A stretch of 64,000 bases of DNA from JBDTSW01 sp963758845. Lineage in GTDB: Bacteria; Actinomycetota; Thermoleophilia; Solirubrobacterales; 70-9. The first letter of the stretch is position 1, and each line of letters starts with the position of its first letter. A program made the translations under genes and the position numbers. The notes below the pieces were generated by a model. That model saw only the letters and a list, made by a program, of their open reading frames with translations. It had not been told where the DNA came from and did no database searches. The stretch is taken from the NCBI GenBank assembly GCA_963758845.1, contig CAVWWX010000002.1, positions 1,116,001-1,180,000 on the forward strand, written 5' to 3'. Shown piece by piece: positions 28,833 to 37,594 of the stretch.

Positions 28833-29252
28833 ATGCCGAAGCTGATAGCCATCGTCGCGGCCGCTTCAGCGCTGCTCGCGGCGAGCACTGCGGCCGAGGC
28901 CGCCGTCTACGAGGGTCACCTCAGGGGAGCCCCGGAGACACAGTTCGACCTGACCATCACCAAGATGGACGGCAAGCGGTTCGTTCAACGGCTCGACTAC
29001 GACGAGGTCCCGGTCAACTGCGAGAACGGGCCGCAGGCGCACAACGGCTTCAACAACTACTTCTCCGGGAACCGCGTGCGCGGCGGCGCGTTCGACATCC
29101 GCCAGCCCAACCCGGGCTTCTTCACTCACCTCGTGGGCGAGCTGAAGCGGGGTGGCAGAGCTGCGGGGACGTACAAGCAACGGGTCGACTTCGGTCCGCC
29201 GCAGGGCGTCTGCAGGACCGGGGAAGTGGAGTGGGTGGCGCAGAAACCCTGA
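28833..29252 (+). CDS. Secreted beta-rich protein of unknown function
   Basis: 139 residues from the ATG at 28833 (GGAGGG seven bases upstream). Signal peptide MPKLIAIVAAASALLAASTAAEAA, then a mature domain VYEGHLRGAPETQFDLTITKMDGKRFVQRLDYDEVPVNCENG with two Cys (NCENG, GVCRTG). No catalytic motif. Similar secreted proteins are common in soil actinobacteria, but I cannot name a family. Confidence 0.72.
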   Translation: MPKLIAIVAAASALLAASTAAEAAVYEGHLRGAPETQFDLTITKMDGKRFVQRLDYDEVPVNCENGPQAHNGFNNYFSGNRVRGGAFDIRQPNPGFFTHLVGELKRGGRAAGTYKQRVDFGPPQGVCRTGEVEWVAQKP

Positions 29253-29375
29253 CCGCTATGGAACGCATGAGCCCGGAGCCTCGGCCCCGAACTTTCAGCT
29301 CTCTGCTGGCACCCTCATCGCACTGGCGGGGGTCCTGACGCTGGTGTTTGGGCTCCTGGTCTTACGGTGCGTGGC

Positions 29376-29813
29376 ATGACGATCTACCGGATGGATCACG
29401 CCGGCGTTGTGGTCGAGGATCTCGCGGCTGCTATCGCGTTCTTCGTCGAACTGGGCCTGGAACTGGAGGGCGAGGCTGTAGTCGAGGGTGAATGGGTGGA
29501 CCAGCTCGTCGGGCTGGACGGCGTCCGAGCGGACATCGCCGTCGTGCGGACCCCGGACGGCCACGGCCGGGTCGAGCTGTCGACGTTCCGCACGCCGGTG
29601 GCCACCCGCAGTGCGCCGAGGGCGCCGATCAACACCCCGGGCATCCCTCGCCTCACGTTCGTCGTCGACGCCGTCGACGACGTCCTCGACCGCCTGCGCG
29701 CCCACGGCGCCGAACTCGTGGGCGAGGTGGCGCAGTACGGGGACATCTACCGGTACGCCTACGTCCGCGGCCCCGACGGCATCATCATCGGGCTGGTCGA
29801 GGAACTCCGCTGA
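29376..29813 (+). CDS. VOC (glyoxalase/bleomycin-resistance) family protein
   Basis: 145 residues from MTIYRMDHAGVVVEDLAAAIAFFVELGLELEGE. Two beta-alpha-beta-beta-beta units are visible (second: RLTFVVDAVDDVLDRLRAHGAELVGEV ... YVRGPDGIIIGLVEEL). Metal-ligand candidates are His9 and the C-terminal Glu of GLVEEL. The subfamily resembles glyoxalase-like dioxygenase relatives; substrate unknown. Followed by an A+C hairpin pair. Confidence 0.82.
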   Translation: MTIYRMDHAGVVVEDLAAAIAFFVELGLELEGEAVVEGEWVDQLVGLDGVRADIAVVRTPDGHGRVELSTFRTPVATRSAPRAPINTPGIPRLTFVVDAVDDVLDRLRAHGAELVGEVAQYGDIYRYAYVRGPDGIIIGLVEELR

Positions 29814-29876
29814 ACGAACGCCTACCTCGAATCACCAACCTGGTGGTGAGGCCCGCTCCTCGCGTGGGGCGCGCAA

Positions 29877-29895
29877 CCGCTTAGGACGAAAGTGG
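29877..29895 (+). repeat. Hairpin repeat A
   Basis: CCGCTT/AAGTGG (one G-T pair) with loop AGGACGA, about 60 bases after the VOC stop. Confidence 0.75.
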
Positions 29896-29901
29896 CTAAC
29901 C

Positions 29902-29917
29902 GCTTTGCATGGAAAGC
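29902..29917 (+). repeat. Hairpin repeat C
   Basis: GCTTTGCATGGAAAGC, six bases after hairpin A. No GATACT box or SnoaL head follows; the next gene has an ordinary leader. Confidence 0.8.
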
Positions 29918-30038
29918 ACCACATAAGCCTTCACGGCAGTCCCTATCCGCTGAGGCGAGTACTTTCGCGGCAGCCGTCAGCTAGCGGATTGCGACTCGGG
30001 TCGTCCCGGGCTCGGATTCGAAAGGAAGGGACATCCAG

Positions 30039-30443
30039 ATGAACAGCAACTACGAACCCGAGACCGTTCGAGGTGAGGGCTGGCTGCTCTTCGCCGGCGC
30101 CATGATGACGCTGGCGGGCTTCCTCAACATTGTCTGGGGCATCGCCGCGATCGACGATTCTGCGTTCTTCACCGACGAGGGGCGCTACGTCATCTTCGAC
30201 AGCCTGAGCACCTGGGGTTGGTTCCTGCTGATCGTCGGCATCCTCCAGCTGGTCGCCGCGTATTCGATCTACAACCGCCACACCTTCGGGCAGCTGTTCG
30301 GGATCATGTGCGCGAGCCTGAACGCGGTGATCCTCCTGTTCACGGTCAACGCGTTCCCCTTCGCCGCGTTCATGCTCTTCATCGTCGACCTTCTCGTCAT
30401 CTACGGATTGGCCGTGTACGGCGGGCGACCGCGCCGGGTCTGA
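30039..30443 (+). CDS. Four-span membrane protein (DUF7144-like)
   Basis: 134 residues. AAGGAAGGG upstream sets the ATG at 30039. Four hydrophobic spans: GWLLFAGAMMTLAGFLNIVWGIAAI, WGWFLLIVGILQLVAAYSIY, GQLFGIMCASLNAVILLFTV and FAAFMLFIVDLLVIYGLAVYG, with the E-G-W start and tyrosine-rich loops typical of this actinobacterial family. Function unknown. Confidence 0.8.
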   Translation: MNSNYEPETVRGEGWLLFAGAMMTLAGFLNIVWGIAAIDDSAFFTDEGRYVIFDSLSTWGWFLLIVGILQLVAAYSIYNRHTFGQLFGIMCASLNAVILLFTVNAFPFAAFMLFIVDLLVIYGLAVYGGRPRRV

Positions 30444-30514
30444 CGCGCAAGCTCAAGCGCGAGATCGAGGAGGCAGGCAAGGAGGACGCGAGCTAGACCT
30501 CGTGTTGCGACATG

Positions 30515-31090
30515 TCAGCGGTCGAGCGCGTGTGCCGTCAGCCGGGCGAGAACGGTCCCGCAGAGTGCCCCGGCGAGGACGTCGCCGGGATAATGCACGC
30601 CGGTGTGGACCCGGGAATACGCGACAAGCGCGGCGAGGCCCTGCAGCGGTATCGAGATCCCCGGCAGGACATGACCGACACCGGTCGCGAAGGCGAAGCC
30701 GGCCGCCGAGTGACCCGACGGGAACGAGGTCGAGATCGGCATCCTCGCCTGCCGCGCCAGAGGAACCTGCTCGGCAACGCGGTCCGGCCGCCGTCGGCCT
30801 CCGAGGGGCTTCAGGCCGAGGTTGACGACGGCCGCGGTCACTCCGACAGACGCCAGGCCGCTGGACGCCGCGCGACGGCCCCGGCGCCCCCCGGCCGTCG
30901 CCATGACCGCGGCTGCCGCCATCCACAGGCGCGAGTAGTTCGCGGCGCCGGTGAGGCGGGCCATCGCAGCGTCGAGCGCGGGGGTCGGTGTGCGAGCGAT
31001 CGCCGCGTAGACGGCGACGTCGACTCGCTCGGCGTCGCGAAGCCAGGCTGGTCTTGGCGAATCCTCGGGTTCGGCATCGGGCGAGCTCAA
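30515..31090 (-). CDS. PAP2-superfamily phosphatase
   Basis: 191 residues. The three-part phosphatase signature is present: KPLGGRRRP (motif 1), PSGHSAAG (motif 2, catalytic His) and SRVHTGVHYPGDVLAG (motif 3, nucleophilic His). Membrane spans surround these. It likely dephosphorylates a lipid phosphate or polyprenyl pyrophosphate. It is divergently placed 14 bases from the diacylglycerol-kinase-like gene, so the two enzymes, which run opposite reactions on lipid phosphates, share a promoter region. Confidence 0.88.
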   Translation of the reverse strand: MSSPDAEPEDSPRPAWLRDAERVDVAVYAAIARTPTPALDAAMARLTGAANYSRLWMAAAAVMATAGGRRGRRAASSGLASVGVTAAVVNLGLKPLGGRRRPDRVAEQVPLARQARMPISTSFPSGHSAAGFAFATGVGHVLPGISIPLQGLAALVAYSRVHTGVHYPGDVLAGALCGTVLARLTAHALDR

Positions 31091-31104
31091 GCGCGACCAA
31101 TCCT

Positions 31105-32424
31105 ATGAGCGACAGGCGGGTCGCCGCGATCGGAGCCCTGATCATCGGCCCCGCCGCTCTGGCTCTCGCGGTCGTCGTGGTGTTTCAGGAGTTCCCGCAG
31201 GGTCTCGCCGTGGCCGGTCTGGTGTGCCTCGCAGCCTTCATTGGTTGGTACGGGGCGTTGCACCGCGGTCTGACCCGCGGTCTGGCGCTGGCGGCGGCGG
31301 CGATCGCGCTGGCGGCGGCGCTGCTGTTGATGCTCGACGAGCGCGCGGTCGAGATCGCCCTGATCGTCGGCGGGATAGCCGTCGCGGGAGCTCTGGCGCG
31401 TTTCGCGGTGAGCGAGCGAGCGCAGCTCGAGTCCGTCCCGGCGCCGCAGCATCCGGTGCTGATCTTCAACCCTAAGTCCGGCGGCGGCAAGGCCGAGCGC
31501 TTCTCGCTCGCGACCGAGGCGCGCGCTCGCGGGATCGAGCCGATCGAGCTGACGCCGGGCCATGACCTGGAGCGGATCGCCAGGGATGCGGTCGCGGGCG
31601 GCGCCGATGCCCTGGCGATGGCCGGGGGCGATGGCTCGCAGGCGATCGTCGCCTCGGTCGCCGCCGAGCTCGACCTCCCCTATGCGTGCGTGCCGGCGGG
31701 GACACGAAACCACTTCGCCCTCGACCTCGGGGTGGATCGCGACGACGTCGTCGGGGCGCTCGACGCCTTCGTGGACGGCCACGAGCGGCGAGTCGATCTC
31801 GGCGACGTGAACGGGCGCGTCTTCGTCAACAACGTCTCGCTGGGCGTCTACGCGGAGGCGGTCCAGCGCGGCGGCTACCGAAACGCGAAGCTGCGCACTT
31901 TGCTGGACACGGTGCCCGACGCGCTCGGATCCGACGGGTCGGGGCTCGACCTGCGCTGGGCCGGCCCGGACGGCCAGGAGCACCACGCGGGCGCGGTCAT
32001 CCTCGTCTCCAACAATCGCTACCGCCTCGGCCGCGCGATCGGCTCCGGAACCCGTCCCGCGATCGACGACGGTCTGCTCGGGATCGCGATCGCGGGAGCG
32101 CCGACGGGTCGTGGCGAGCGCGGCCGCGCACCACAGCGACCGGTTCGGCAGTGGAGTGCGCCGACCTTCGAGGTTCGTGCCGATCAGCCCGTTGCCGCAG
32201 GGATCGACGGCGAGGCGCTGCGACTCGATCCACCGCTGCGGTTCTCGATCCGCTCGCTCGTCCTCCGAGTGCGAATCGCGCCCCAGCATCCCGGCGCCTC
32301 GCCATCGGCGCTCTTGCCCGAAGGCTCCGTCGACGGTGTTCGCGTTCTCGTACGGATCGCCGCCGGACGCGGCCTCTCAACCCACCGACCAGCGAAGGAG
32401 GCACCATGGACATCCTCGAGGTAG
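31105..32424 (+). CDS. Membrane-anchored diacylglycerol kinase-like protein
   Basis: 439 residues. About four membrane spans in the first 105 residues precede a DAGK catalytic domain: LIFNPKSGGGKAERF, LAMAGGDGSQAIVASVAAELD (GGDG phosphate-binding motif) and YACVPAGTRNHFALDLG. Later motifs DVNGRVFVNNVSLG and GIDGEALRLDPPLRFSI complete the LCB5/YegS-like family. It probably phosphorylates a lipid. The spans on the N-terminal side are an uncommon but recurrent actinobacterial arrangement. Confidence 0.85.
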   Translation: MSDRRVAAIGALIIGPAALALAVVVVFQEFPQGLAVAGLVCLAAFIGWYGALHRGLTRGLALAAAAIALAAALLLMLDERAVEIALIVGGIAVAGALARFAVSERAQLESVPAPQHPVLIFNPKSGGGKAERFSLATEARARGIEPIELTPGHDLERIARDAVAGGADALAMAGGDGSQAIVASVAAELDLPYACVPAGTRNHFALDLGVDRDDVVGALDAFVDGHERRVDLGDVNGRVFVNNVSLGVYAEAVQRGGYRNAKLRTLLDTVPDALGSDGSGLDLRWAGPDGQEHHAGAVILVSNNRYRLGRAIGSGTRPAIDDGLLGIAIAGAPTGRGERGRAPQRPVRQWSAPTFEVRADQPVAAGIDGEALRLDPPLRFSIRSLVLRVRIAPQHPGASPSALLPEGSVDGVRVLVRIAAGRGLSTHRPAKEAPWTSSR

Positions 32425-32507
32425 AGCAGAAGGAAGCCCTGCGGGGGCTTCGCTTTCGACGTCGCGCTGTGGCTCTGGTCGAGGTACCACCCGGGGTGCC
32501 GTGGTAG
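32406..32507 (+). CDS. Possible 33-residue small protein
   Basis: AAGGAGG at 32395-32401 precedes an ATG at 32406. The frame overlaps the last 19 bases of the DAGK gene and ends in TAG at 32505-32507, 15 bases before the next gene. The peptide begins MDILEVEQKEALRGLRFRRR and has no known relative. The good ribosome-binding site is the only support; it could instead be a decayed gene start. Confidence 0.3.
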   Translation: MDILEVEQKEALRGLRFRRRAVALVEVPPGVPW

Positions 32508-32522
32508 AAGTCACTCCGAGGC

Positions 32523-33656
32523 ATGGATTCGCCACACGCTCTCCGCTCCCGAGTCGGTCGGATCGCAGTCGTCGGCCTTGGCAATGTCGGGCGGCTGATC
32601 GCCGACATGCTTGTCGAGCGCGGGTTCGAGGTGTGGGAAGTCGACGCCGACGAGAGCAAGGTGGCGGGTGAGCGTGCGTCCGTTATGGACGTCAGTGATC
32701 CTGCTGCGCTCGAGGAACGGTTCGCGGACGTCGACGCGGTCATCTCATGCCTGCCCTACTACCTCAACGCCGCGATTGCCACGGCGGCGCATTCCGCCGG
32801 GGTGCACTACCTGGATCTGACAGAAGACGTCGACACCTCGCGCACCATCAAGGAGCTCGCGCGGAGCTCGAACACCATCTTCATGCCGCGCTGCGGTCTC
32901 GCCCCAGGGTTCATCTGCATCGTTGGCGGTTCGCTTGTGGCCAGCCTCGAGACCGTCGATCGGATCGAGCTGCGCGTCGGCGCCCTTCCGCGCAGCCCGA
33001 ACAATGCACTCGGCTATGCGTGCACCTGGTCCCCTGACGGGATCGTCAACGAGTATCTGAACGACTGCGAGCAGCTGCGTGGAGGCGAGCTCGTGACCGT
33101 ACCGTCGCTCGAGGACCTGGAGACGATCGTGATCGACGGCTCGGGCTACGAGGCGTTCACCACCTCCGGTGGTCTCGGGACGATGTGCGAAACGTTCGCC
33201 GGACGTGTCGACAGCCTCGACTACAAGACGATCCGGTATCCCGGTCACCGCCGGCTGATGCGGTTCATGCTGCAGGAGCTGGGCCTTGGCCGACAGCGAG
33301 AGGAGGCCGTGCGGCTTCTCGCGGACGCCTACCCTCCGGTCCGGGACGATCTGGTGATCGTCTACGCCGCGGCCGAGGGAAACAGCGGAGGACGCTCGGC
33401 CCGCGAGGAATTCGTCCGCGTCTACCGTCCGCGAATCGTCGCCGGCGCCACCCGGACCGCCATCGCGTGGACGACAGCCGCGGGGGCGGTCGGGATGGTC
33501 GAGTTGCTCGCCGAGGGCTCGCTGCCGGACGCGGGCTTCGTCTGCCAGGAGGACGTGTCGCTCGACGCCTTCCTCGCCACCAAGGCAGGCCAGATGCTGG
33601 CGCGCGAACCGGAGGCGGAGATGCGCGAAGACATCCCGTTCATGCCAGTCGCCTGA
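32523..33656 (+). CDS. Saccharopine dehydrogenase-like / lysine 6-dehydrogenase-type oxidoreductase
   Basis: 377 residues. An N-terminal Rossmann fold (RIAVVGLGNVGRLIADMLVERGFEVWEVDADE) is followed by VDAVISCLPYYLNAAIATAAHSAGVHYLDLTED and a substrate domain containing RCGLAPGFICIVGG, as in saccharopine dehydrogenase and L-lysine 6-dehydrogenase families. Its convergent neighbours are an aminoadipate-semialdehyde-type ALDH, an FAD amine oxidase and a 2-oxoacid dehydrogenase E1, which fits a role in making or using aminoadipate semialdehyde from lysine. The exact reaction cannot be fixed from sequence alone. Confidence 0.8.
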   Translation: MDSPHALRSRVGRIAVVGLGNVGRLIADMLVERGFEVWEVDADESKVAGERASVMDVSDPAALEERFADVDAVISCLPYYLNAAIATAAHSAGVHYLDLTEDVDTSRTIKELARSSNTIFMPRCGLAPGFICIVGGSLVASLETVDRIELRVGALPRSPNNALGYACTWSPDGIVNEYLNDCEQLRGGELVTVPSLEDLETIVIDGSGYEAFTTSGGLGTMCETFAGRVDSLDYKTIRYPGHRRLMRFMLQELGLGRQREEAVRLLADAYPPVRDDLVIVYAAAEGNSGGRSAREEFVRVYRPRIVAGATRTAIAWTTAAGAVGMVELLAEGSLPDAGFVCQEDVSLDAFLATKAGQMLAREPEAEMREDIPFMPVA

Positions 33657-33687
33657 GCACTCGGGCTCTTCCGGCGAAAACGCCGGT

Positions 33688-35944
33688 CTAGCGGGAGCGG
33701 GAGTAACTACCTACGAGCGCACGCGCGGCCGCATCGATCTCCGCTTCCTGCAGCAGGACGTGGTCAGCGGCTTCCCCCAATGGAATGAAGGAGTCCTGGC
33801 TGGTCACCCGCGAGATCGCCCCCTTGAAGTTCGCGTCGACGAGCGCGCCAACGACGCCCTCGGAGACCCCGCCGCTCCGGCGCGTCTCATCCACGATCAG
33901 CACGCGTCCGGTCGCTTCGGCCTCACGCATGATGTCGGCGACCGGCAGCGGGGCAAGCCAGCGTAGGTCCACCACGCGCACATCGATCCCATCGGCGGCG
34001 AGTCGCTGCGCGACGCGCAGCGACATGTAGGTGCCGTTCGCGAATGTGACGATCGTCAGGTCGCTGCCGTCACGGTGTACTCGCGCCGAGCCGATTGGGG
34101 CATGAGAAGCCGACCATTCGCTGGGCGGGGTATACGGCGCGGCCCAGCCGCCATCATCCGGGCTGAGCAGATCACGGGTGTGGTAGAGCGCGATCGGCTC
34201 CAGAAAAACGCACGTCGATCCGTCGACGGACGCGGCTCCCAGGCAGGTGCGGAGCACAGCCGCCGCGTCGTCCGGTCGCGATGGAGACGCCACGACGATC
34301 CCGGGTATGTCTCGGAGGATCGCCACGGCGTCGTCGTTGTGGAAATGCCCGCCGAAGCCCTTCTGGTAGCCGTATCCGGCGATCCGCAGCACCATCGGAT
34401 TCTGGTACTGCCCATTCGAGAAGAACGGCAGGGTCGCGGCCTCGCCTCGAAGCTGATCCTCGGCATTGTGCAGGTAGGCCAGGTACTGGATCTCGGGGAC
34501 GGGAAGCAAGCCGGAAACGCCGCAACCGAGTGCTACGCCGAGGATCGTCTGTTCGTCGAGAAGCGTGTCGAACACGCGAGTGATGCCGAAACGGCGCTGC
34601 AGTCCACGGGTGACGCCGTAGACGCCTCCCTTATGACCGACGTCCTCGCCGAACACCAGTAGCTCCGGCCGGGCCGCGAGCGAGTCGGTCAACGTCGCGT
34701 TGACCGACTCGGCCAAAGTCAGTGGGCCCGCTTCTTCTGGAAGCTTCCCTCCGAACGCGCTCGACCTCGCATCCGGGCTCGCCGCGCGGCTTGAGTCCGA
34801 GGCGACCTCTTCCGGCTGCTGGCGAGCGATCGGCTCCATCACCTCTGATGCACTCGACAGCCGCCGTTGATCGGCGGCGTCGTCGGCCAGGCGCCGCACG
34901 TCCGCTGCAACTGCGTCGTACCTGGCGAGCAGCTCGCTCGGCTCGGCGATCCCGGCCTCCGCGATCAGGCGCGCTGCGTGGACGAGGGGATCGCGCCCAA
35001 GGCCCTCGCCGATCTCGGCACGGCTGCGATAACCGATCTCGGCGTCCGAGCCCGCATGACCGAGGAAGCGAACGCACCGCAGGTGCAGAAACGCGGGGCG
35101 GCGCGAGCTGCGCACGTATTCGGCTGCCGCCAGCGCCGTGTCATAGGCATCCGCGATGTCTGTCCCCTCGGCGCTGAAATAGCGCAGATGTGGCCGATTC
35201 GACCAAGCTTCGTTCACCCAGTCGCGAGGCGTGCGGACGCTGATGCCGAAGCCCGTTGTCCTCGCAGCAGAACAGCACCGGCATCCGCAGCCCCTGGTGC
35301 ACGGTGTATTCGGCGGCGTTCAACGCTCCCAGCGCAGTCGAGTGGTTGAGCGAGGCATCACCGAATGAGCAGACCGCGATCGCGTCCGCCGGCCACGCAG
35401 GGTCGACACCGATCCGCTGTGCGCGTTCGATCGCGAACCCGACCCCCATCGCACGGGGCAGATGAGACGCGATCGTCGAGGTCTGAGGGATCACCGCGAG
35501 CGCGTGGTTGCCGAACACCTTGTGTCGCCCGCCGGAGATCGGCTCATCCGCGGCGGCGACCAGGCCGAGGAGGATGTCCCGCAACGGGGTGGAGCCCGGC
35601 ACCTGCTGGGCCCGCGCGCAGTAGAACCCGCCCGATCGGTAGTGGAGGAGCGCCGGGTCGGTGGGCATGAGCGCCGCTGCGATCGTTGCGTTTGACTCGT
35701 GGCCCGCGGATCCGATCGTGTAGACGCCGGGGCCCTCCTTCCGCAGATAGCGCGCGGCCAGGTCGAGATTCCTGCTTGCCACCATCGCGTCCCACACCGC
35801 GAGGGCCATCCGTGCGGTCAGCCGGGTGCCGTCGCGGACCGGCTGATCGAGGTCCACGTCGCCAGCCCCATTGCCGCTGAGCGCAGCCACGCGCTCGCGG
35901 AAGTGACGCTCGAGCGCTTGCTCCTGTGTCTCGGTCGCCGCCAA
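33688..35944 (-). CDS. Fused alpha-beta 2-oxoacid dehydrogenase E1, with one frameshift
   Basis: A TTG at 35944 opens the E1-alpha half (TPP domain; GPGVYTIGSAGHESNATIAAAL, then VCSFGDASLNHSTALGALNAA). At about 35251-35254 one extra base in a GGG run shifts the frame. The correct continuation (GFGISVRTPRDWVNEAWSNRPHLRYF...) reads in the frame that ends at 33688. The rest is the end of E1-alpha (RPAFLHLRCVRFLGHAGSDAEIGYRS) and a full E1-beta/transketolase pyrimidine plus C-terminal domain (LVFGEDVGHKGGVYGVT, GQYQNPMVLRIAG). Intact length would be about 750 residues. It probably oxidises 2-oxoadipate or a branched-chain oxoacid. The single indel suggests a sequence error or a very recent mutation. 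Confidence 0.75.
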
Positions 35945-35990
35945 GAAAACCGCCCTCTATCCCCGGCGCATCAGCAGGACGGCACGGACC

Positions 35991-37556
35991 TCACCCAAAC
36001 TCGACACCCTGCGCCAGCGGCAGCTCGTCCGAGTAATTGACGGTGTTGGTTGCCCGGCGCATGTAGGCGCGCCAGGCATCCGAGCCGGACTCGCGGCCTC
36101 CTCCGGTGGACTTCTCACCGCCGAACGCGCCGCCTATCTCGGCGCCGGAGGTGCCGATGTTGACGTTGACGATCCCGCAGTCGGAGCCCTCGGAGGAGAG
36201 GAAGCGTTCGGCCTCTCGTTGATCGCCGGTGAAGATGCTGGACGACAGTCCCTGGGGAACGCCGTTGTGGAGCGCGATCGCTTCCTCGAAGTCCCGGTAG
36301 GACATCACGTAGAGGATTGGGGCGAACGTCTCGCGACGCACCAGCTCTGTCTGGGCGGGCATGCGGACGATCGCGGGCTCGACGTAGTAGGCATCCGGGA
36401 GGCCCGCGGCCTCACGCCGGCCGCCTCCCACGATCAGCTCGCCTCCGTCGGACTGCGCGTCGGAGAGCGCCGCGACCATCCCTTGGTACGACCTCTCGTT
36501 GATCAGCGGACCGACCAACGTCCCGGACTCACTCGGGTCGCCAATCGGGAGGCGGCCGAACACGTCGCCCAGCGCGGCGACGAGCTCGTCGGCGACGTCT
36601 TCGTGTGCGATCACCCGGCGCAAGGTCGTGCAGCGCTGGCCGGCGGTTCCCGCGGCAGCGAAGACGATTCCCCGCTGGGCGAGCTCGAGATCGGCCGAGG
36701 GCGCCACGATCGCTGCGTTGTTCCCGCCGAGCTCGAGCAACACTCGCCCCATGCGGGCCGCCACGCGCGGCGCGACCTCCACCCCCATGCGCTCCGATCC
36801 GGTAGCGCTCACCAGCGCGACATCGGGGCTGTCCACCAGCGCTTGGCCCGCGCTGGCGTCGGCGATCACGAGCCGTTGCACCGCCTCGGGCGCGCCGCAC
36901 TCCGATGCGGCGCGATCCACCAAGGCCGAGCACGCCATCGAGGTGAGAGGGGTCATCGGCGAGGGCTTCCAGACGATGGTGTCCCCGCAGACGAATGCGA
37001 CCGCGGCGTTCCAGGCCCACACCGCGCACGGGAAGTTGAACGCGGTGATGACCCCGACCACGCCCAGCGGGTGCCACGTCTCCATCAACCTGTGTCCCGG
37101 CCGCTCGGACGGCATCGTCCGCCCATCGAGCTGGCGCGACAGCCCGACCGCGAAGTCGCAGATATCGATGGCCTCCTGCACCTCGCCGAGGGACTCCGAG
37201 CGGATCTTCCCGGCCTCGATCGTGACCAGCTCGGCGACGTCCGCCTTGTGTTCGCCCAGCAGCTCGCCCAGACGCTTGACGAACGCTCCCCGGACGGGAG
37301 CCGGTACGGCACGCCACTCACGAAAGGCACGCTCGGTCTCGGCGATCGCCGCCTCCACCTCCTCCTGGCCCGCTGCGGGTACGTCGAACAACTCCTCGCC
37401 CGTGATCGGCGAGCGAGCGCTCACGGACGGTCCAGTCTCGAGCGGGGAAAGATCGATACCGCAGTTCTCGAGAGCTCCCCGAGCCCGCGAACGAAGTTCG
37501 TCAGTCGATGAGACGGATAGCTCTTGTGGGGGCTGGGTTGGCCGGGTTGTTGTCAT
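35991..37556 (-). CDS. ALDH7-type aldehyde dehydrogenase (aminoadipate-semialdehyde/P6C dehydrogenase)
   Basis: 521 residues from the ATG at 37556. ALDH motifs are intact: LELGGNNAAIV with catalytic Glu275 and FAAAGTAGQRCTTLRR with nucleophile Cys309. GNNA and GTAGQRCTTxRR are the hallmark of the antiquitin (ALDH7A1/AmaB) group, which oxidises alpha-aminoadipate semialdehyde. It lies 38 bases after the FAD oxidase and 46 before the E1 gene, within one operon. An open frame reaches 92 codons further upstream but is non-homologous. Confidence 0.88.
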   Translation of the reverse strand: MTTTRPTQPPQELSVSSTDELRSRARGALENCGIDLSPLETGPSVSARSPITGEELFDVPAAGQEEVEAAIAETERAFREWRAVPAPVRGAFVKRLGELLGEHKADVAELVTIEAGKIRSESLGEVQEAIDICDFAVGLSRQLDGRTMPSERPGHRLMETWHPLGVVGVITAFNFPCAVWAWNAAVAFVCGDTIVWKPSPMTPLTSMACSALVDRAASECGAPEAVQRLVIADASAGQALVDSPDVALVSATGSERMGVEVAPRVAARMGRVLLELGGNNAAIVAPSADLELAQRGIVFAAAGTAGQRCTTLRRVIAHEDVADELVAALGDVFGRLPIGDPSESGTLVGPLINERSYQGMVAALSDAQSDGGELIVGGGRREAAGLPDAYYVEPAIVRMPAQTELVRRETFAPILYVMSYRDFEEAIALHNGVPQGLSSSIFTGDQREAERFLSSEGSDCGIVNVNIGTSGAEIGGAFGGEKSTGGGRESGSDAWRAYMRRATNTVNYSDELPLAQGVEFG

Positions 37557-37594
37557 TGGTTGCTCCGTGAGTCTGGGCGGACGATGAGGATCGC

